Shown: positions 20,241 to 29,553, numbered from the stretch's first letter. The stretch: 29,553 bases of DNA from Larix sibirica (GCA_004151065.3 NWUY0304547448.1:1-29553); one strand, 5' to 3'. The notes: generated from the sequence alone by a model not told the origin. Numbers and translations: made by a program.

Positions 20241-20527
20241 TGACAACACCAAAAGGTCAAAGTGAAACCTATTTCCAATCAATTGACCTTGCTTGCTGCG
20301 ACCTTACAATGAATAATTTGATGAATAATTTGATGGCTGGCTGGATTTCAAAAACCGCGGCGATAACGTTATGTGAGAACGTGCAGGTAGGGGCTGCTAT
20401 ACGGGGAGAGCAGGTTGGATTCTTTTGCCCACTAGCTAAAGGTATGCCTCTTCGGGACAATACCAGACGGACAGGACTGGGGAGGGGGAATGACAACTAT
20501 GTGCTACGAAGATATGCTACGACTTAG
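20240..20527 (+). other. 95-codon ORF sharing a repeat with 455-652, unlikely gene
   Basis: The frame is open on the plus strand, and a 75-codon frame overlaps it on the minus strand. It contains a 12-bp tandem duplication (atgaataatttg twice, from about 20309) that gives the peptide NNLMNNLM. Its last residues (NDNYVLRRYAT) resemble the end of a small frame at 455-652 (NDDYALRRGAT), because the DNA at 20490-20509 and 605-622 is related. I see no functional motif. This is repeat-derived similarity, not evidence of a protein family. Confidence 0.2.
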
Positions 20528-20639
20528 TAAGCCGGTTGATGGGGAGGGGTTATTGAAACTAAGTCAGCTGCAACAGATATCCAAATATATCAGGATTATA
20601 AGTTGGCAGTTGTCCAATATTATACGTTCCCATTTACCA

Positions 20640-20920
20640 CTAAAAGCACAAATGCATCTATCTGTTAACATAATCCATTCAAAGAAAGGCCGTTCACACA
20701 AAGAAGCCATTTCACTTCGTTCCTCGCCCCCTCTGTTTCAATCACTGCACAAATGTGTTCACAGCACAAAGAAATCCATTCACAAAAGCCTTTCACCTTC
20801 AGCCTTCATCACCAGACACTCACCAAGTTCAACAGAAGGAAGAAGCCAGTTATTTGCCTCTCACCTTTTGCCTTTCAACAGAAGCCAAGTCCACCAGGGA
20901 GAGATAGGCCTTTCACCTTG
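20640..20920. repeat. CA-rich degenerate tandem array
   Basis: Units of about 15-25 bp carry words such as aaagaaaggccgttcacaca, aagaagccatttcac, gtgttcacagcac, aatccattcacaaaagcc and cagccttcatcacc. Read on the minus strand they give gtgaacggcc, tgtgctgtgaac and aatggatt. This is the vocabulary of the plus strand at 25.48-25.65 kb (gtgaacggcttg, tgtgctgtgaac, gtggattctttgaatggctt). The two arrays therefore appear to be the same family in opposite orientation. Frames of 143 and 74 codons through it are low-complexity and Ser/His/Pro-rich, as expected from such repeats. Confidence 0.6.
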
Positions 20921-21075
20921 AACCCTTTAAGCCTAGTCCCAAGCCATGCACTTCACCGCGGGAATGCATGCGCCTAATGACCCCATACGGGGTGGACACC
21001 TCGACCACGGGATGCAAGGACACAGGAAAAAGCACATAAACCCATGAATGCACGGGGGGCTAGGTAGGGATCAGT

Positions 21076-21130
21076 GAACGGCGATTATGCGCTGTGAGCG
21101 GCTTCCGTGTGTTAACGGATAATGGCTGAA
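21076..21130 (+). repeat. Small TG-rich outlier of the gtgaacgg family
   Basis: gtgaacggcgattatgcgct, then gtgagcggcttccgtgtg and ttaacggataatggct, share words with 25480-25650 and with 605-622. It is probably a decayed fragment. Confidence 0.4.
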
Positions 21131-21451
21131 CTGAAAAGAGCTTCCTTCATTAATGCACCGACCATAGATTCATGCACTATGGGTTCCCCGTTAGTGGAGG
21201 TTAATACTAACCTTATAGCTCTGATTGCCAACTGAAAATGAGTAGCATTTCAATCTGGATCGCCTCCTTTCTTGTATCTACATCAGGATCGACTAGCCTC
21301 AGCACTGACCAGAGCTTCTATTAAGTGACTCTTGGGCTCTACTACCAGAAGATTCTGCTTCGTACCTCCTAACGAAAGGTTTTTATAACCGAAAATGAAT
21401 CAGGACCCGCCGTCAGAGACTCAACTGACTAAAGGAGAGGCGTTTTGGTGA
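21131..21451. other. Unassigned stretch upstream of the retrotransposon remnant
   Basis: No gene was recognised. The sequence may be an extension of the captured element, but the frames here show no recognisable domain. Confidence 0.2.
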
Positions 21452-22028
21452 ATTCATTTCCAAGCGCCCTTATTGCCTGCTCTGATCCAGGTGGCCCAGC
21501 CCGATAAAGCAAATTTGTTGAGTATCCCAGCTGATTCAAGTAACCAAGCCCAGGACCCATTGTTATTAGCAGTAAGTGAGGTGGAGGGTATATGTGTAGG
21601 TCTATGCTCGGTAGCGATATGGGTTCAATTTATCCGTAGCTATCTTCATCCATCCCCTAGATGACGAAGTCCTCCCCTCTTTTATTCCTCCGTATTTCAT
21701 AGTTAAAAACAAATTATTGAAGCGTTAACCAACCCTAACTTTACTTGGGATGATATGCGTCATAGTGCCTACTTTATACCCCAAGATGTAATTACCACTT
21801 AAAAACAGTTATCTGTCGAAATATTTTATTCCCCCGGGCCATGTCGATTGGTTTCAAAGTCCCATTCCTATGCCTGATTCCTTTGAGGAAGGGAACTTGG
21901 CCAACATTTCACCTACCATGAAGGTGGATATTTTTGTTAAGCCCGGTGTCACGGAAAATCTTTGATTTGATGCCTCCTACACTTCTAAATAAGTCGCAGC
22001 CTATCTGTTTCAATAATTTCGTGACGTC
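21452..22028 (+). pseudogene. Decayed Ty3/gypsy retrotransposon polyprotein fragment
   Basis: Two collinear plus-strand frames can be followed. The first (21452 to about 21837) has internal stops at 21662, 21704 and 21800. It includes NPNFTWDDMRHSAYFIPQDV and a preceding SIPADSSNQAQDPLLLAVSE. The second (21840-22028) is shifted and has stops at 21963, 21990 and 22014. It includes EEGNLANISPTMKVDIFVKP, then VAAYLFQ, a stop, and FRDV. The block NISPTMK(V)DI..KPGV, a variable spacer and EFRDV-like residues is typical of plant Ty3/gypsy polyproteins just ahead of the reverse transcriptase. Similarity stops after FRDV, so the reverse transcriptase, RNase H and integrase domains are absent. At least one frameshift and six stops show it is dead. 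Nuclear retrotransposon pieces are commonly found in plant mitochondrial genomes. The family call is from recall of the motif and was not searched. Confidence 0.65.
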
Positions 22029-22663
22029 TGATAGGGAGAGTGGGTGATGCGTGAAGGGAAACACTAGAGAGCAGGAGCATAACACGAGGTTAGAACTAGA
22101 GCCCGGCGAGATATACACTTACATATCTACCCACTACACACATAAAACACACAACGAAGAGCTATAGCACATACACACAGCTGAGTTATTTATTTATATA
22201 CGTGATAGCATAAACACAGCATTGATTATTATTGCATTGTTTAGTTTAAGCATTGATTTTATCTGGTATAAAGAAACACACGCGTTACTGATTACAACGA
22301 GAGAACGAACGAATCAACCCTGATGGATTCCCATAGGAAAAATGCCCCCCATGTTTGGAATTATTGCTAACAATTGTATGAGGCCAAAAAAAGGATCGCT
22401 ACAGCTCGATTTTACGCCCCACATTGCAAAAAGGAATAACCTTAAATGCATTAAATCATCGATTTGACTAATACCAATTCTATAGCTGAGCTTCTTGACC
22501 AGTTAGTTATATTATTCTCTCTTTTATTCGTACCAACTATATGGCTTCACTTCTTTATTATAAGTTCTCTTGCTTCGCACCTTGCCACTCCGTGCCTCAC
22601 TTTTTAAGGTTCTGCGAAGCAGCCTCATACTTTTATCGTTCATAATTCATCCGCTATTTAGGA
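22029..22663. other. Unassigned spacer
   Basis: No gene was recognised. CA-rich words (cacacataaaacacacaac near 22138) recall the CA-rich arrays. No reverse-transcriptase continuation of the upstream retroelement is visible in any frame. Confidence 0.3.
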
Positions 22664-23138
22664 GTGCCCCATTTACCGGCTATAGCCTTTTTACCCTCAG
22701 AAGGTCATAGATGGATCATGGTAGCTTTTCCTGTACTATGGTGGTACAGACCAGAAAGAAACTTTAGGTTGGGCTTATATCCGTACAGAACTTCAGCTTA
22801 TATTGTTGGAAAACTGCCTTCTGGGGTTTATTATCTACAGCCAGAACTTATTAAATCAGATCATATATTTGGGTGGAGGTCAGTACTTACAACTAGACTA
22901 TGAACCTTTTATGCTGCTTTACCCTTACAACCTCTATACACCTTCAGACTTCAACCTGTTAGCCCTGGCTGGGCTGGACCAATTGATAATTTCATATCCC
23001 TTAGGAGGCTCCATATGGGGTCCCGAAGTATCTTTTTTCTATAGGCAAATAAATGATTTAGTGCATATAAGGTTGCACCTTCATCCATCCAATTATCTGA
23101 GGCTCACAGTAAGTTTGGGTATGCCTAAATGGGGTTAA
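22664..23138 (+). other. Two overlapping ORFs, 79 and 111 codons
   Basis: Frames at 22664-22903 and 22803-23138 overlap by about 100 bp. The first reads plausibly protein-like (PYRTSAYIVGKLPSGVYYL) and the second is rich in Leu, Tyr and Pro. Together they could be a frameshifted, decayed coding fragment, possibly from the same nuclear source as the gypsy piece 600 bp upstream. I cannot match either to a family. Chance openness remains possible. Confidence 0.25.
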
Positions 23139-23224
23139 GTGAGGTTCAGAATGAAAGGTTGGTTAATACAACGGATACCGGTGAGTTGGTTGCTGTCGCA
23201 AATAAAGTGATACAATTTGAGAAT

Positions 23225-23700
23225 GGCTCAATTAACTTAACTTAGAGCTTTGCACGGGCGTTCGAAAGGAAAGAGAGAATAGTACCTAGCAGGAGATCCT
23301 CCTTGTGTTCCAGCCATACCGCTGGGTGTAAATCCAATAAAAAGAAAACCGCTTGGACCAGGTTGCGTAACTAACCCCTGGTTCACAACTGAGACTGTAC
23401 TAACAACTCCTTGAATACTACTAACTTTTATATAAATAATTTAACTACTACTTCCTGCCATTGTCCCAACTCGACCACTGCTATTGCTAACTTAACTATG
23501 CAAAATAGTATGAAAATAGGAATATATTAATGAAAAAGGTACCGTATTAACAGAGGGCATCGGAGGAGTGGTGGAATCTGGGCTTCGTCCATCAGCATAT
23601 AGTATTACTTCTTAATTCTGGGGGTTACTACTTTTGACACAATCTGCACACATCTGCAAGGATGTCACATAGTTCATAATCTACCTAATAATCCACTGGG
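23225..23700 (-). other. Low-stop stretch, possible decayed coding fragment
   Basis: On the minus strand one frame runs for roughly 150 codons with only a few stops. It includes a clean stretch with VVNQGLVTQPGPSGFLFIGF followed by TPSGMAGTQGGSPARYYSLF. The residues are Gly/Ser/Pro-rich. No family was recognised. The number of stops is lower than expected but not far outside chance. Confidence 0.2.
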
Positions 23701-25479
23701 TAATTGGATTCAGGCTCTTACACAGCTTCTTATGAGGTCGGCTCCTCGGTCTGAATAGTAGCATCTACCTTTTTTCACTTCTCTCTTATCCGATTCCGAT
23801 GACATTATTTCACCCCAGCTACCTCTTCCTGGGCTTTCTTTCACCATTATACCTTTCCATGAGCTGGCCAAAACTACTACTCTCCTCTTCTCAGCAACTT
23901 CTGTAGCTCAGTTCACTTTTTCCCATCACATCCTTATTCTCCGATGTCTCTCTGCAATTGCTCACTTATCCTATTTGTTGCTTTCATCGGATTCATCTGA
24001 GGACCCTAAAAATGTGTGTAAGTTCAAGGTCGTAAAGTCGAAGGACAAAGGACAAGGGTTTTTACATGGATGAAGGGTCTTAAAAAGCAATTGCATCAAA
24101 CCTGCCTGAGTTAGCTAGATAAAGTTGATTGGCCTAGGAGGGACAAGGGGGCTCCGCTCCTCCTTTCCTTAACCAGTTGAGAGGATAGATCCCCTAAAAT
24201 GCCAGAATAGAGTAAGAATAACTTCAATTTATTTCCCGCGTCCCTCCAGGTTGGTCTAAAAATAGAGATTTCACTAGTAGCTTCAAATGGCAAATGCAAT
24301 AGTTTTTGCTCATAGGATCAAAGGGCGACTATGCGGGTTTCCCCACCTTATTGATCTACTGTCAAATCTCTATCTCCTGTGGTCCAGTCCAGCCCAGATA
24401 ATAACTATTGTTCCGTATGGTGGGTAAGCTAAATAATCCGTGCCGCTGCCTGTACCCCTTGAATAAGTTGTAGGACCAATTGTTCTGTATCATTCAGTGA
24501 AAAGGGAAGATTACCAAGCCATAACCCTTTTGGTTACCCGTCCTTCCTGAGACTGCCTAACAATTGGCCTAACTCGCTTCAGCGTACCCGTCTACTGGTG
24601 GATCGTGCCCTCCCTGATAACCCATGCAGCGCGTATATAAGTAGCGTAATGAACCCACTCGTTTCTCACTCAACAACAACTCGTCGTCTATCTCGACCCG
24701 TAGTCCACGTTTTCATTTCTGTAACTGTATCTTCTTCGTGGGTCCACCTCACTTCTTCCATCACCGGTTTGTGGTGTTCACCTTCTCGCTAAACCACATG
24801 TTTTTTTTACCCGTTCTTTCTCAACAGGTTCTCAAGCAGCCTTATTCCCGGCATATCATTATAATTCCCGGCATCAGTCGAACATTCGAACATGTTCATT
24901 CCAATCAGCATTAGTCGAACCGGCATCATTCCCAGACCGGCGGCAGTTCTTCAACACGACCAGCAGTCAAAGTAGCATAACTATAAGCGCGCTATGTTTT
25001 ATTTTCCTATCCAAAGGTAGTTGATAAAGATAAGCGTAATATAAACAAGGTTTCATTAAGGTGAAGCGTACGAGAAACAATGTTCAGTGTAAGGCTCAAT
25101 CAAATTATGAACAAAGTTCCGATCGTGGTCCAATGTAAGGGTAGGACCACATAAATAAGGTAAGTTAAGAAAAGTAAATCTCTGTTTGAATTCGGGCGCT
25201 AAAAGGAAAGGTGGAATGAAGTTTGTAGGAAGTGGAATGTGATCACCAGGTACCATGATGATAACAGGTACATTTATTTGCTGAACGAAGGTTCAAATAC
25301 GAGACCGGACAGAGAAGGTTTAATCAAAAGTGAGAGCTTACTCGCATGTCTACGTCGTTCTACACAATTGAAAATAACCTATTCTATGCTGAACCGGTGA
25401 TAACATGTTTGTGTGGGTTTGGACCAATCTAAAAAACCTAATCATTGGGTCAAGGGTCTATAATTTAATAGTTAATGAC
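23701..25479. other. Unassigned spacer
   Basis: No gene or RNA gene was recognised. A small repetition of attcccggcat occurs near 24845 and 24865, with related words up to 24925. Frames of 62 to 66 codons (24111-24299 minus, 24598-24792 plus, 25056-25256 minus) carry no motif. Confidence 0.25.
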
Positions 25480-25655
25480 TTATGTGTGTGTGAACGGATT
25501 ATTTGTGCTGTTAGTGGATTCTTTGAATGGCTTCGTGTAGTTAATTACATAGGGGGGGTAGGTAAGTAGGTGCACGCAGTGAACGTTATATGTTCAGTGA
25601 GTGGCTTGTGCTGTGAACGGCTTGTCTTCACTGAGTGGTGGCTTCTCTGTATGTG
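25480..25655 (+). repeat. TG-rich degenerate tandem array
   Basis: Units of about 15-25 bp include tgtgtgtgaacggattattt, gtgctgttagtggattcttt, gaatggcttcgtg, cagtgaacgttatatgttca, gtgagtggcttgtgctgtga, acggcttgtcttcactgagt and ggtggcttctctg. The wording matches the reverse complement of the CA-rich array at 20640-20920. A short outlier lies near 1120-1190. Confidence 0.6.
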
Positions 25656-25695
25656 CAAACCCGGAACGGGACAGTATGGCAACCTCGCCTGCCTC

Positions 25696-25754
25696 TTACT
25701 TTACGTGAGTAAAACACTTTGTGTAAAGTTATAAGGCAAGCATAATCACATATA
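25696..25754. repeat. Diverged copy of the 17.1-kb element's right end
   Basis: This 59-base segment aligns without gaps to the reverse complement of 17137-17195, with about nine mismatches. Shared words include actttacg, aaacact and ataaggcaagcataat. It lacks the opposite terminal repeat and the inner 64-bp segments, so it is partial or rearranged. Confidence 0.7.
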
Positions 25755-25811
25755 TATATATAAATAAAAAAAGAAAAAGAAAAAAGAAAGGGAAATATTT
25801 ATATATATATA
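25751..25811. repeat. Perfect 16-bp inverted repeat around a purine tract
   Basis: tatatatatataaata (25751-25766) is the exact reverse complement of tatttatatatatata (25796-25811). The 29-base loop is an uninterrupted A/G tract. The structure could extrude as a hairpin. It abuts the diverged element end at 25696-25754, and its TA-rich arm may have grown from the atatata of that element. Confidence 0.85.
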
Positions 25812-26498
25812 GTGGACTCCCCCATCTGGTCCAAATACTATATTTTGTCCGTACTTAACTATGCCCTTTGATTACGTTTACCTAATCTAATTGTTGATAA
25901 ACTTGTCTATCACTAGGACTCACATCGATACGTCCTAGCAATATTGTTTCGAGTAGCTGTGGCTCCTACTACCTTGGCTCCCGCTTTATTCCTGGGCAGC
26001 CTATGTGTGGGCTCCTGGGCTCCCTCCATATCCATCTAGGAATGCGTTAAGAAGCGGATATGCAATATACAACGAGCATGGCATCTCTAGTTGTGAAATC
26101 TAATCAACAACAAAAGCGGATGTAAGAATCCTGTGTTCCATGTAAGTCATGCAGACTTGGACTGTTTACTGTATTTTAAGTCCGTTCGCAGAGGTTGGAC
26201 CCAGCAGAGCCTGTTGGACTGCTGTTTCCACAAGTTGAACAATTCAGAAACAACGTAAGTAGGCCACCATTTGGCCTTCAACCATGAGGATGGGGAATGA
26301 ATATGAGTGGTTCCAAACTAGTTCTAATAATTAGCACAAGGTATGAATAAGGGGGATCTACCTTCTCTGGGTGCATGACCCAAGGAGAGCGAGACTTCCT
26401 CTTTGGGGAGCCTATACCCGTAGTAATATGGACTCATAATGCATGGACAAAGAAGCTGCTAGTTCCTCCCGTGGGATCTAGTTATATACTAGTTCTAT
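25812..26498. other. Unassigned spacer
   Basis: No gene, RNA gene or clear repeat was recognised. Confidence 0.3.
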
Positions 26499-26833
26499 AT
26501 GAGCAGAGATATTGAACTTGGTAGACCAATTCAATCGTTAATATATGATGTTGCATTGATGCCCTTGCTTGGACAACAACATAAACAACAGTTTATTACT
26601 AATAATAACAATAATGCTCTACTCTGCTGTGCTGCCGCCGGAGCTGTAGTGCGGGACTCCGAACTAGTGAAACACAGGGTGGTTCCGGTAAGAAGGGCAG
26701 GCTTCGACAACAACCACTCCATGTGGAAGCGCCAATCATAGTATAGAGAAAAATACATAGAGCTTACGGAAACAACTAGGTAGTACCTTACTGGACTTAA
26801 GGCAGTATAACCATGCCTGGAATTTTCTTCCAC
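26499..26833. other. Overlapping opposite ORFs of 80 and 100 codons
   Basis: A plus-strand frame (26499-26741) and a minus-strand frame (26531-26833) overlap. The minus frame includes Leu-rich LLLLLVINCCLCCC, which arises from tattactaataataacaata-type low-complexity DNA. Neither has a recognised motif and both include the dispersed word at 26540. I do not consider them genes. Confidence 0.15.
26540..26554 (+). repeat. Dispersed word aatatatgatgttgc, copy 2
   Basis: It is identical to 168-182. The flanks differ, but both copies are followed within 20 bases by acttgg or gcttgg and then acct or acaa. Confidence 0.45.
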
Positions 26834-26973
26834 CTATTGGAATCTTCTAATACTTATGCTGCTTTTGCTGCTGGCCGGTATGAGCGGAGAGCACATTAGT
26901 CCCAGTGTGAGCCCCGATTCCCCTAACAACGGCGGGAATGCATGAAGCAACAGAGAGATAACCATTCGTGTAT

Positions 26974-27200
26974 GATGCACGCATAGACATAGATAAGAAG
27001 TTTTACTACAAAAGTAAAAACCTAAATCATTAATATATGATGTCGCCATGGATAAGTGCTTGCATGGTCTAAACCATTATTATTGGGCTCCTATAGTAGT
27101 TGTGCAACTTGTCTGACCCCTGACATTGTTGGTTCAGCTGCGGAACAGGGCTGGCTTCCCCAAGCTGTGGGCTCCGATGCACGCGCATAGATAAGTTTTT
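26974..27200 (+). repeat. Direct repeat gatgcacgc...catagataag
   Basis: gatgcacgcatagacatagataagaag... begins at 26974 and runs into tttt. gatgcacgcgcatagataag begins at 27176 and also runs into ttttt. The copies are about 200 bp apart and differ by a short indel. Between them lies the third copy of aatatatgatgttgcc (27032-27047, one mismatch). Confidence 0.55.
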
Positions 27201-27357
27201 CCTCCCTAATAAACAGAGTAGTTCTCCCAGCTCCAGACCAACCAGAGCAAGACGAGGCGAGGTTTTCACATTCCCCATATTCAAATGCATGTCTAAAATC
27301 CATCTGGGTCTCGCGCGATTTGATGGCTATAACATGGGTTATTACTTTTGCAAACAC
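27069..27357 (-). other. Two overlapping ORFs, 73 and 88 codons, unlikely genes
   Basis: Frames 27069-27290 and 27091-27357 overlap on the same strand in different phases. Neither shows a motif. The simultaneous openness points to low local stop density. Confidence 0.12.
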
Positions 27358-27665
27358 CTCATCAAATAGGCCTTAAGAGCGTTCCAAGTGGTGTTTCCGG
27401 ATCAAAAGAATGTGTGTTTCCGGTCTCTAAAAGTGAATTTGAAGGGATCTGGCTGGAATTAATTTGAATCTTGCCTAGATGGATGGTATGAATGTATAAT
27501 CTGTGTTTGAAAACCCTCTAAATTGGCAGGTATTACTCCTAAATGTGGCTGGGAGTGTTTGGTTGGGAGGATGAAAAAACTAATTTATGTAAGCCAACCA
27601 CAAAATATCCCTGACTTCTTTATATGTAATATTATTCGCCTACGTGTGAGGAATACTCTATCTTC
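27358..27665. other. Unassigned spacer
   Basis: Nothing was recognised apart from a repeated gtgtttccgg (near 27392 and 27414). Confidence 0.3.
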
Positions 27666-27902
27666 CTAACCTCCTCCTGACTTAATATGAACCCGAAACC
27701 TTCTTTCCCCGCCCCGTATCACCCTTGATAGGCTATAAACTATGCCATGAGGCGGCGGAACAAAGCCTGTCCTGCTGACCTGTCCCCTCCTCGGCCCTGT
27801 ACCGGTGCACTCTCCGAACCGTTCGTTGGGGAACCTAACCAATAATAATAATAAGGCATAACTGACCCTCCCTTTCCTCTCCTGTCCAACTAGTCCTTGC
27901 AC
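27666..27902 (-). other. GC-richer patch, 78-codon ORF, possible intron-derived remnant
   Basis: On the minus strand this patch reads caacgaacggttcggagagt around 27806-27825. That recalls the 3' half of group II intron domain V (ACG.ACGGTTC). The matching 5' half (gagccgt) is not present at the expected distance, so the intron assignment is weak. The overlapping frame ends with Arg- and Gly-rich residues (SRVIRGGERRFRVHIKSGGG) and has no recognised domain. The patch is more GC-rich and less repetitive than its neighbours, which is why I single it out. Confidence 0.2.
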
Positions 27903-29553
27903 TCTTCTTTATTCTGATCCCGAAGTTGGTCCTAAGCTATCCTATTGGTACCTAACCCTTAACTCTCCCCTAAAAATTCTTATGCACTTCCCTACTTCTA
28001 CTTGTTGTCTGGAGATCGGAGAATTTGTTTTCGGAGGTGAAGAGATAGATAATGGAATGTGCTTTGGGTGATAACTGAACTTTGCCGCGTTTAAGATGTC
28101 TTAAAAAGTTATGCCTATGGTCCTCTCCTGGTGGGGTAATGGAGGTGCCAGAAGTTTATTCATTTGCATCAGATAATAATGTTTGGGATTAAATTCAAAT
28201 CTGTGCTTAGTACTCCTCAAGTGGGCTAAGTAATAGGTAAGGTATAATGCTATACCCGGGCTATTCTACTGTGTTTCCTTGGTGAACAACAAGAAATGAA
28301 TCGCTATGCCTGCCCGGATAAATTAAGATAACGAGATGCAAGAACATACAACCCTCCAGATCTATAAAATGAAGTTAATGGGAAATACAGTTGCCCGGTT
28401 CGGGAATGGAACAAAGAAACAAATGATGGTTACTATACTATTCGAGGAATACAAATCTGGGAAGAATAAATTATAGATAGATATGCATATACAGACGCTG
28501 GAATTTATTGGGCACATATTTTATATCCCTTCTTGCTTCTTGGCCCAATCCCTAGTAAATTAGAATTTATTTAGAAATATTCGTCGTAAGGATAAAATAC
28601 TCAGGTTCAGATAGATTGATGGGTACTACTGGCTTTGCGGGCCCGGATCTATCCTTTATGTTCTGCCTTTTATTACTGTTTTTACTCTTATCATCCTTCG
28701 AAAAGCGAAGTTTAAGGTATATTATTTCCTTACTGTAAGCGCTTTCTTGACTGTCTGGAAAGAATAATTGTTACTGGCTCTCCTCGCCCTCCTCACCGGT
28801 TGGGTGGGAATATCTCAGAGAAGTCAGCCTCGGCCATCCCTCCTCATTCTTCTATGGCTACAATTTATCGATCATATATGGAATCTATTTGGAATTTTCA
28901 CAAAGTTAGAATGAGGAGCATATATATCTGTCTCAGTATGTGACTTCTTGGTACTGGCAAAGAAATCCTTTCGAATCGTCTGTTGATTATCCATTTATCA
29001 TAAGATCCTAAGTCAATTGGCTGGAATGGAAAGCATAAACGGGATATTTCTCTGTTCCTACCCCCATAGTGATCGATATTTCATCATAGTTATCCGTAAG
29101 GTTGGGTGAAGAACTGGGAAATAATCTATGTTTATGGGAAGTAGGCTTAACCTATGAAAGTCATGCATGCATAAGGGGATTCCATAATATCGTATAGATA
29201 CAATACAACTTGGAAATTTTCAATTTTCATTCGTAGAATCTCTTTGTATTAATGGCATATGGATGGAATGGAGGCATTCATTTGATCGAGAAGATATACT
29301 TGAAAGAAAGGTCTTCTTTCCTCGTTATAAATTATGATTCCCCAAACCCCTGTTATTATTGTATGCCGTTAGCTAGAATGAAAAAGAAGCTCTCTATTGG
29401 TCTCACTCATATGTCAGTCAAAACTCCCCCTCACCCTAAATCACTTTCACTAAATAAAAAGTAAGCCCCAACCAATAACTGGGCTCGCCCTTATTTTTTG
29501 TGCTTTTTCATTTTGTTGTATGCAATTAGAATAATCTTAAGATGAATTATGCC
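27903..29553. other. Unassigned spacer, AT-richer end of window
   Basis: No gene or RNA gene was recognised. From about 28440 the sequence becomes AT-richer and less repetitive, without the CA/TG arrays seen elsewhere. A 70-codon frame (29252-29464) has no motif. The change in texture could mark captured DNA or the approach to a different genomic segment, but no frame supports an identity. Confidence 0.25.

Noticed and set aside
20490-20977. 143- and 74-codon plus-strand ORFs as genes
   Set aside because: Both are low-complexity readings of the CA-rich array in two overlapping phases. Stop codons are depleted there because of the composition.
27784-27850. Complete group II intron domain V
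   Set aside because: Only the 3' half resembles the consensus. The 5' gagccgt arm is missing within the normal 34-base span.
28440-29460. Plastid-derived insertion
   Set aside because: The AT-richer texture suggested plastid DNA, but no frame or RNA segment matched a plastid gene that I could recognise.
1-29553. Plant mitochondrial promoter motifs (CATAAGAGA / CRTA type)
   Set aside because: Short CRTA words occur everywhere by chance, and I found no extended match placed before a credible gene.

Overview
The window looks like non-coding DNA from a large plant mitochondrial genome, probably a conifer or another gymnosperm. The evidence is indirect. GC looks like the mid-40s per cent by eye, CpG is not obviously depleted, and no long reading frame occurs on either strand over 29.5 kb. 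The sequence is a patchwork of short, diverged, dispersed and tandem repeats, plus a decayed piece of a nuclear-type Ty3/gypsy retrotransposon. No canonical mitochondrial exon, rRNA or tRNA could be recognised. The assignment is an inference from texture, because no conserved organellar gene anchors it.

Layout. Bases 1-700 hold a diverged direct duplication and a small 33-bp tandem repeat. Bases 700-5000 are mostly unrecognised, with the longest open frame of the window (211 codons, minus strand, 1254-1889) and several weak repeats. Bases 5000-6200 hold a 162-codon minus-strand frame, a hairpin and two degenerate tandem arrays. Bases 7700-14030 carry a dispersed family with G runs (three copies), two short tandem arrays at 9.1-9.7 kb, the first copy of a paired motif block (10.77-10.94 kb) and a repeat cluster at 13.0-13.25 kb. 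Bases 14780-15360 form a four-unit array. The second paired motif block is at 16.51-16.60 kb, followed by a roughly 245-bp element with 30-bp imperfect terminal inverted repeats (16948-17192). Bases 18.3-19.6 kb carry more degenerate repeats. A CA-rich array at 20.64-20.92 kb resembles, in reverse orientation, a TG-rich array at 25.48-25.65 kb. The Ty3/gypsy remnant lies at 21452-22028. A 16-bp perfect inverted repeat enclosing a purine tract is at 25751-25811, next to a third copy of the 17-kb element's end. The last 3 kb hold small repeats and no identifiable gene.

No gene set acts together here. The window records sequence turnover: local duplication, dispersal, capture of nuclear DNA and mutational decay. 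All open frames are listed with low confidence. The main leads are the terminal-inverted-repeat element and its relative at 25.7 kb, the repeat families shared between distant positions, and the retrotransposon fragment.
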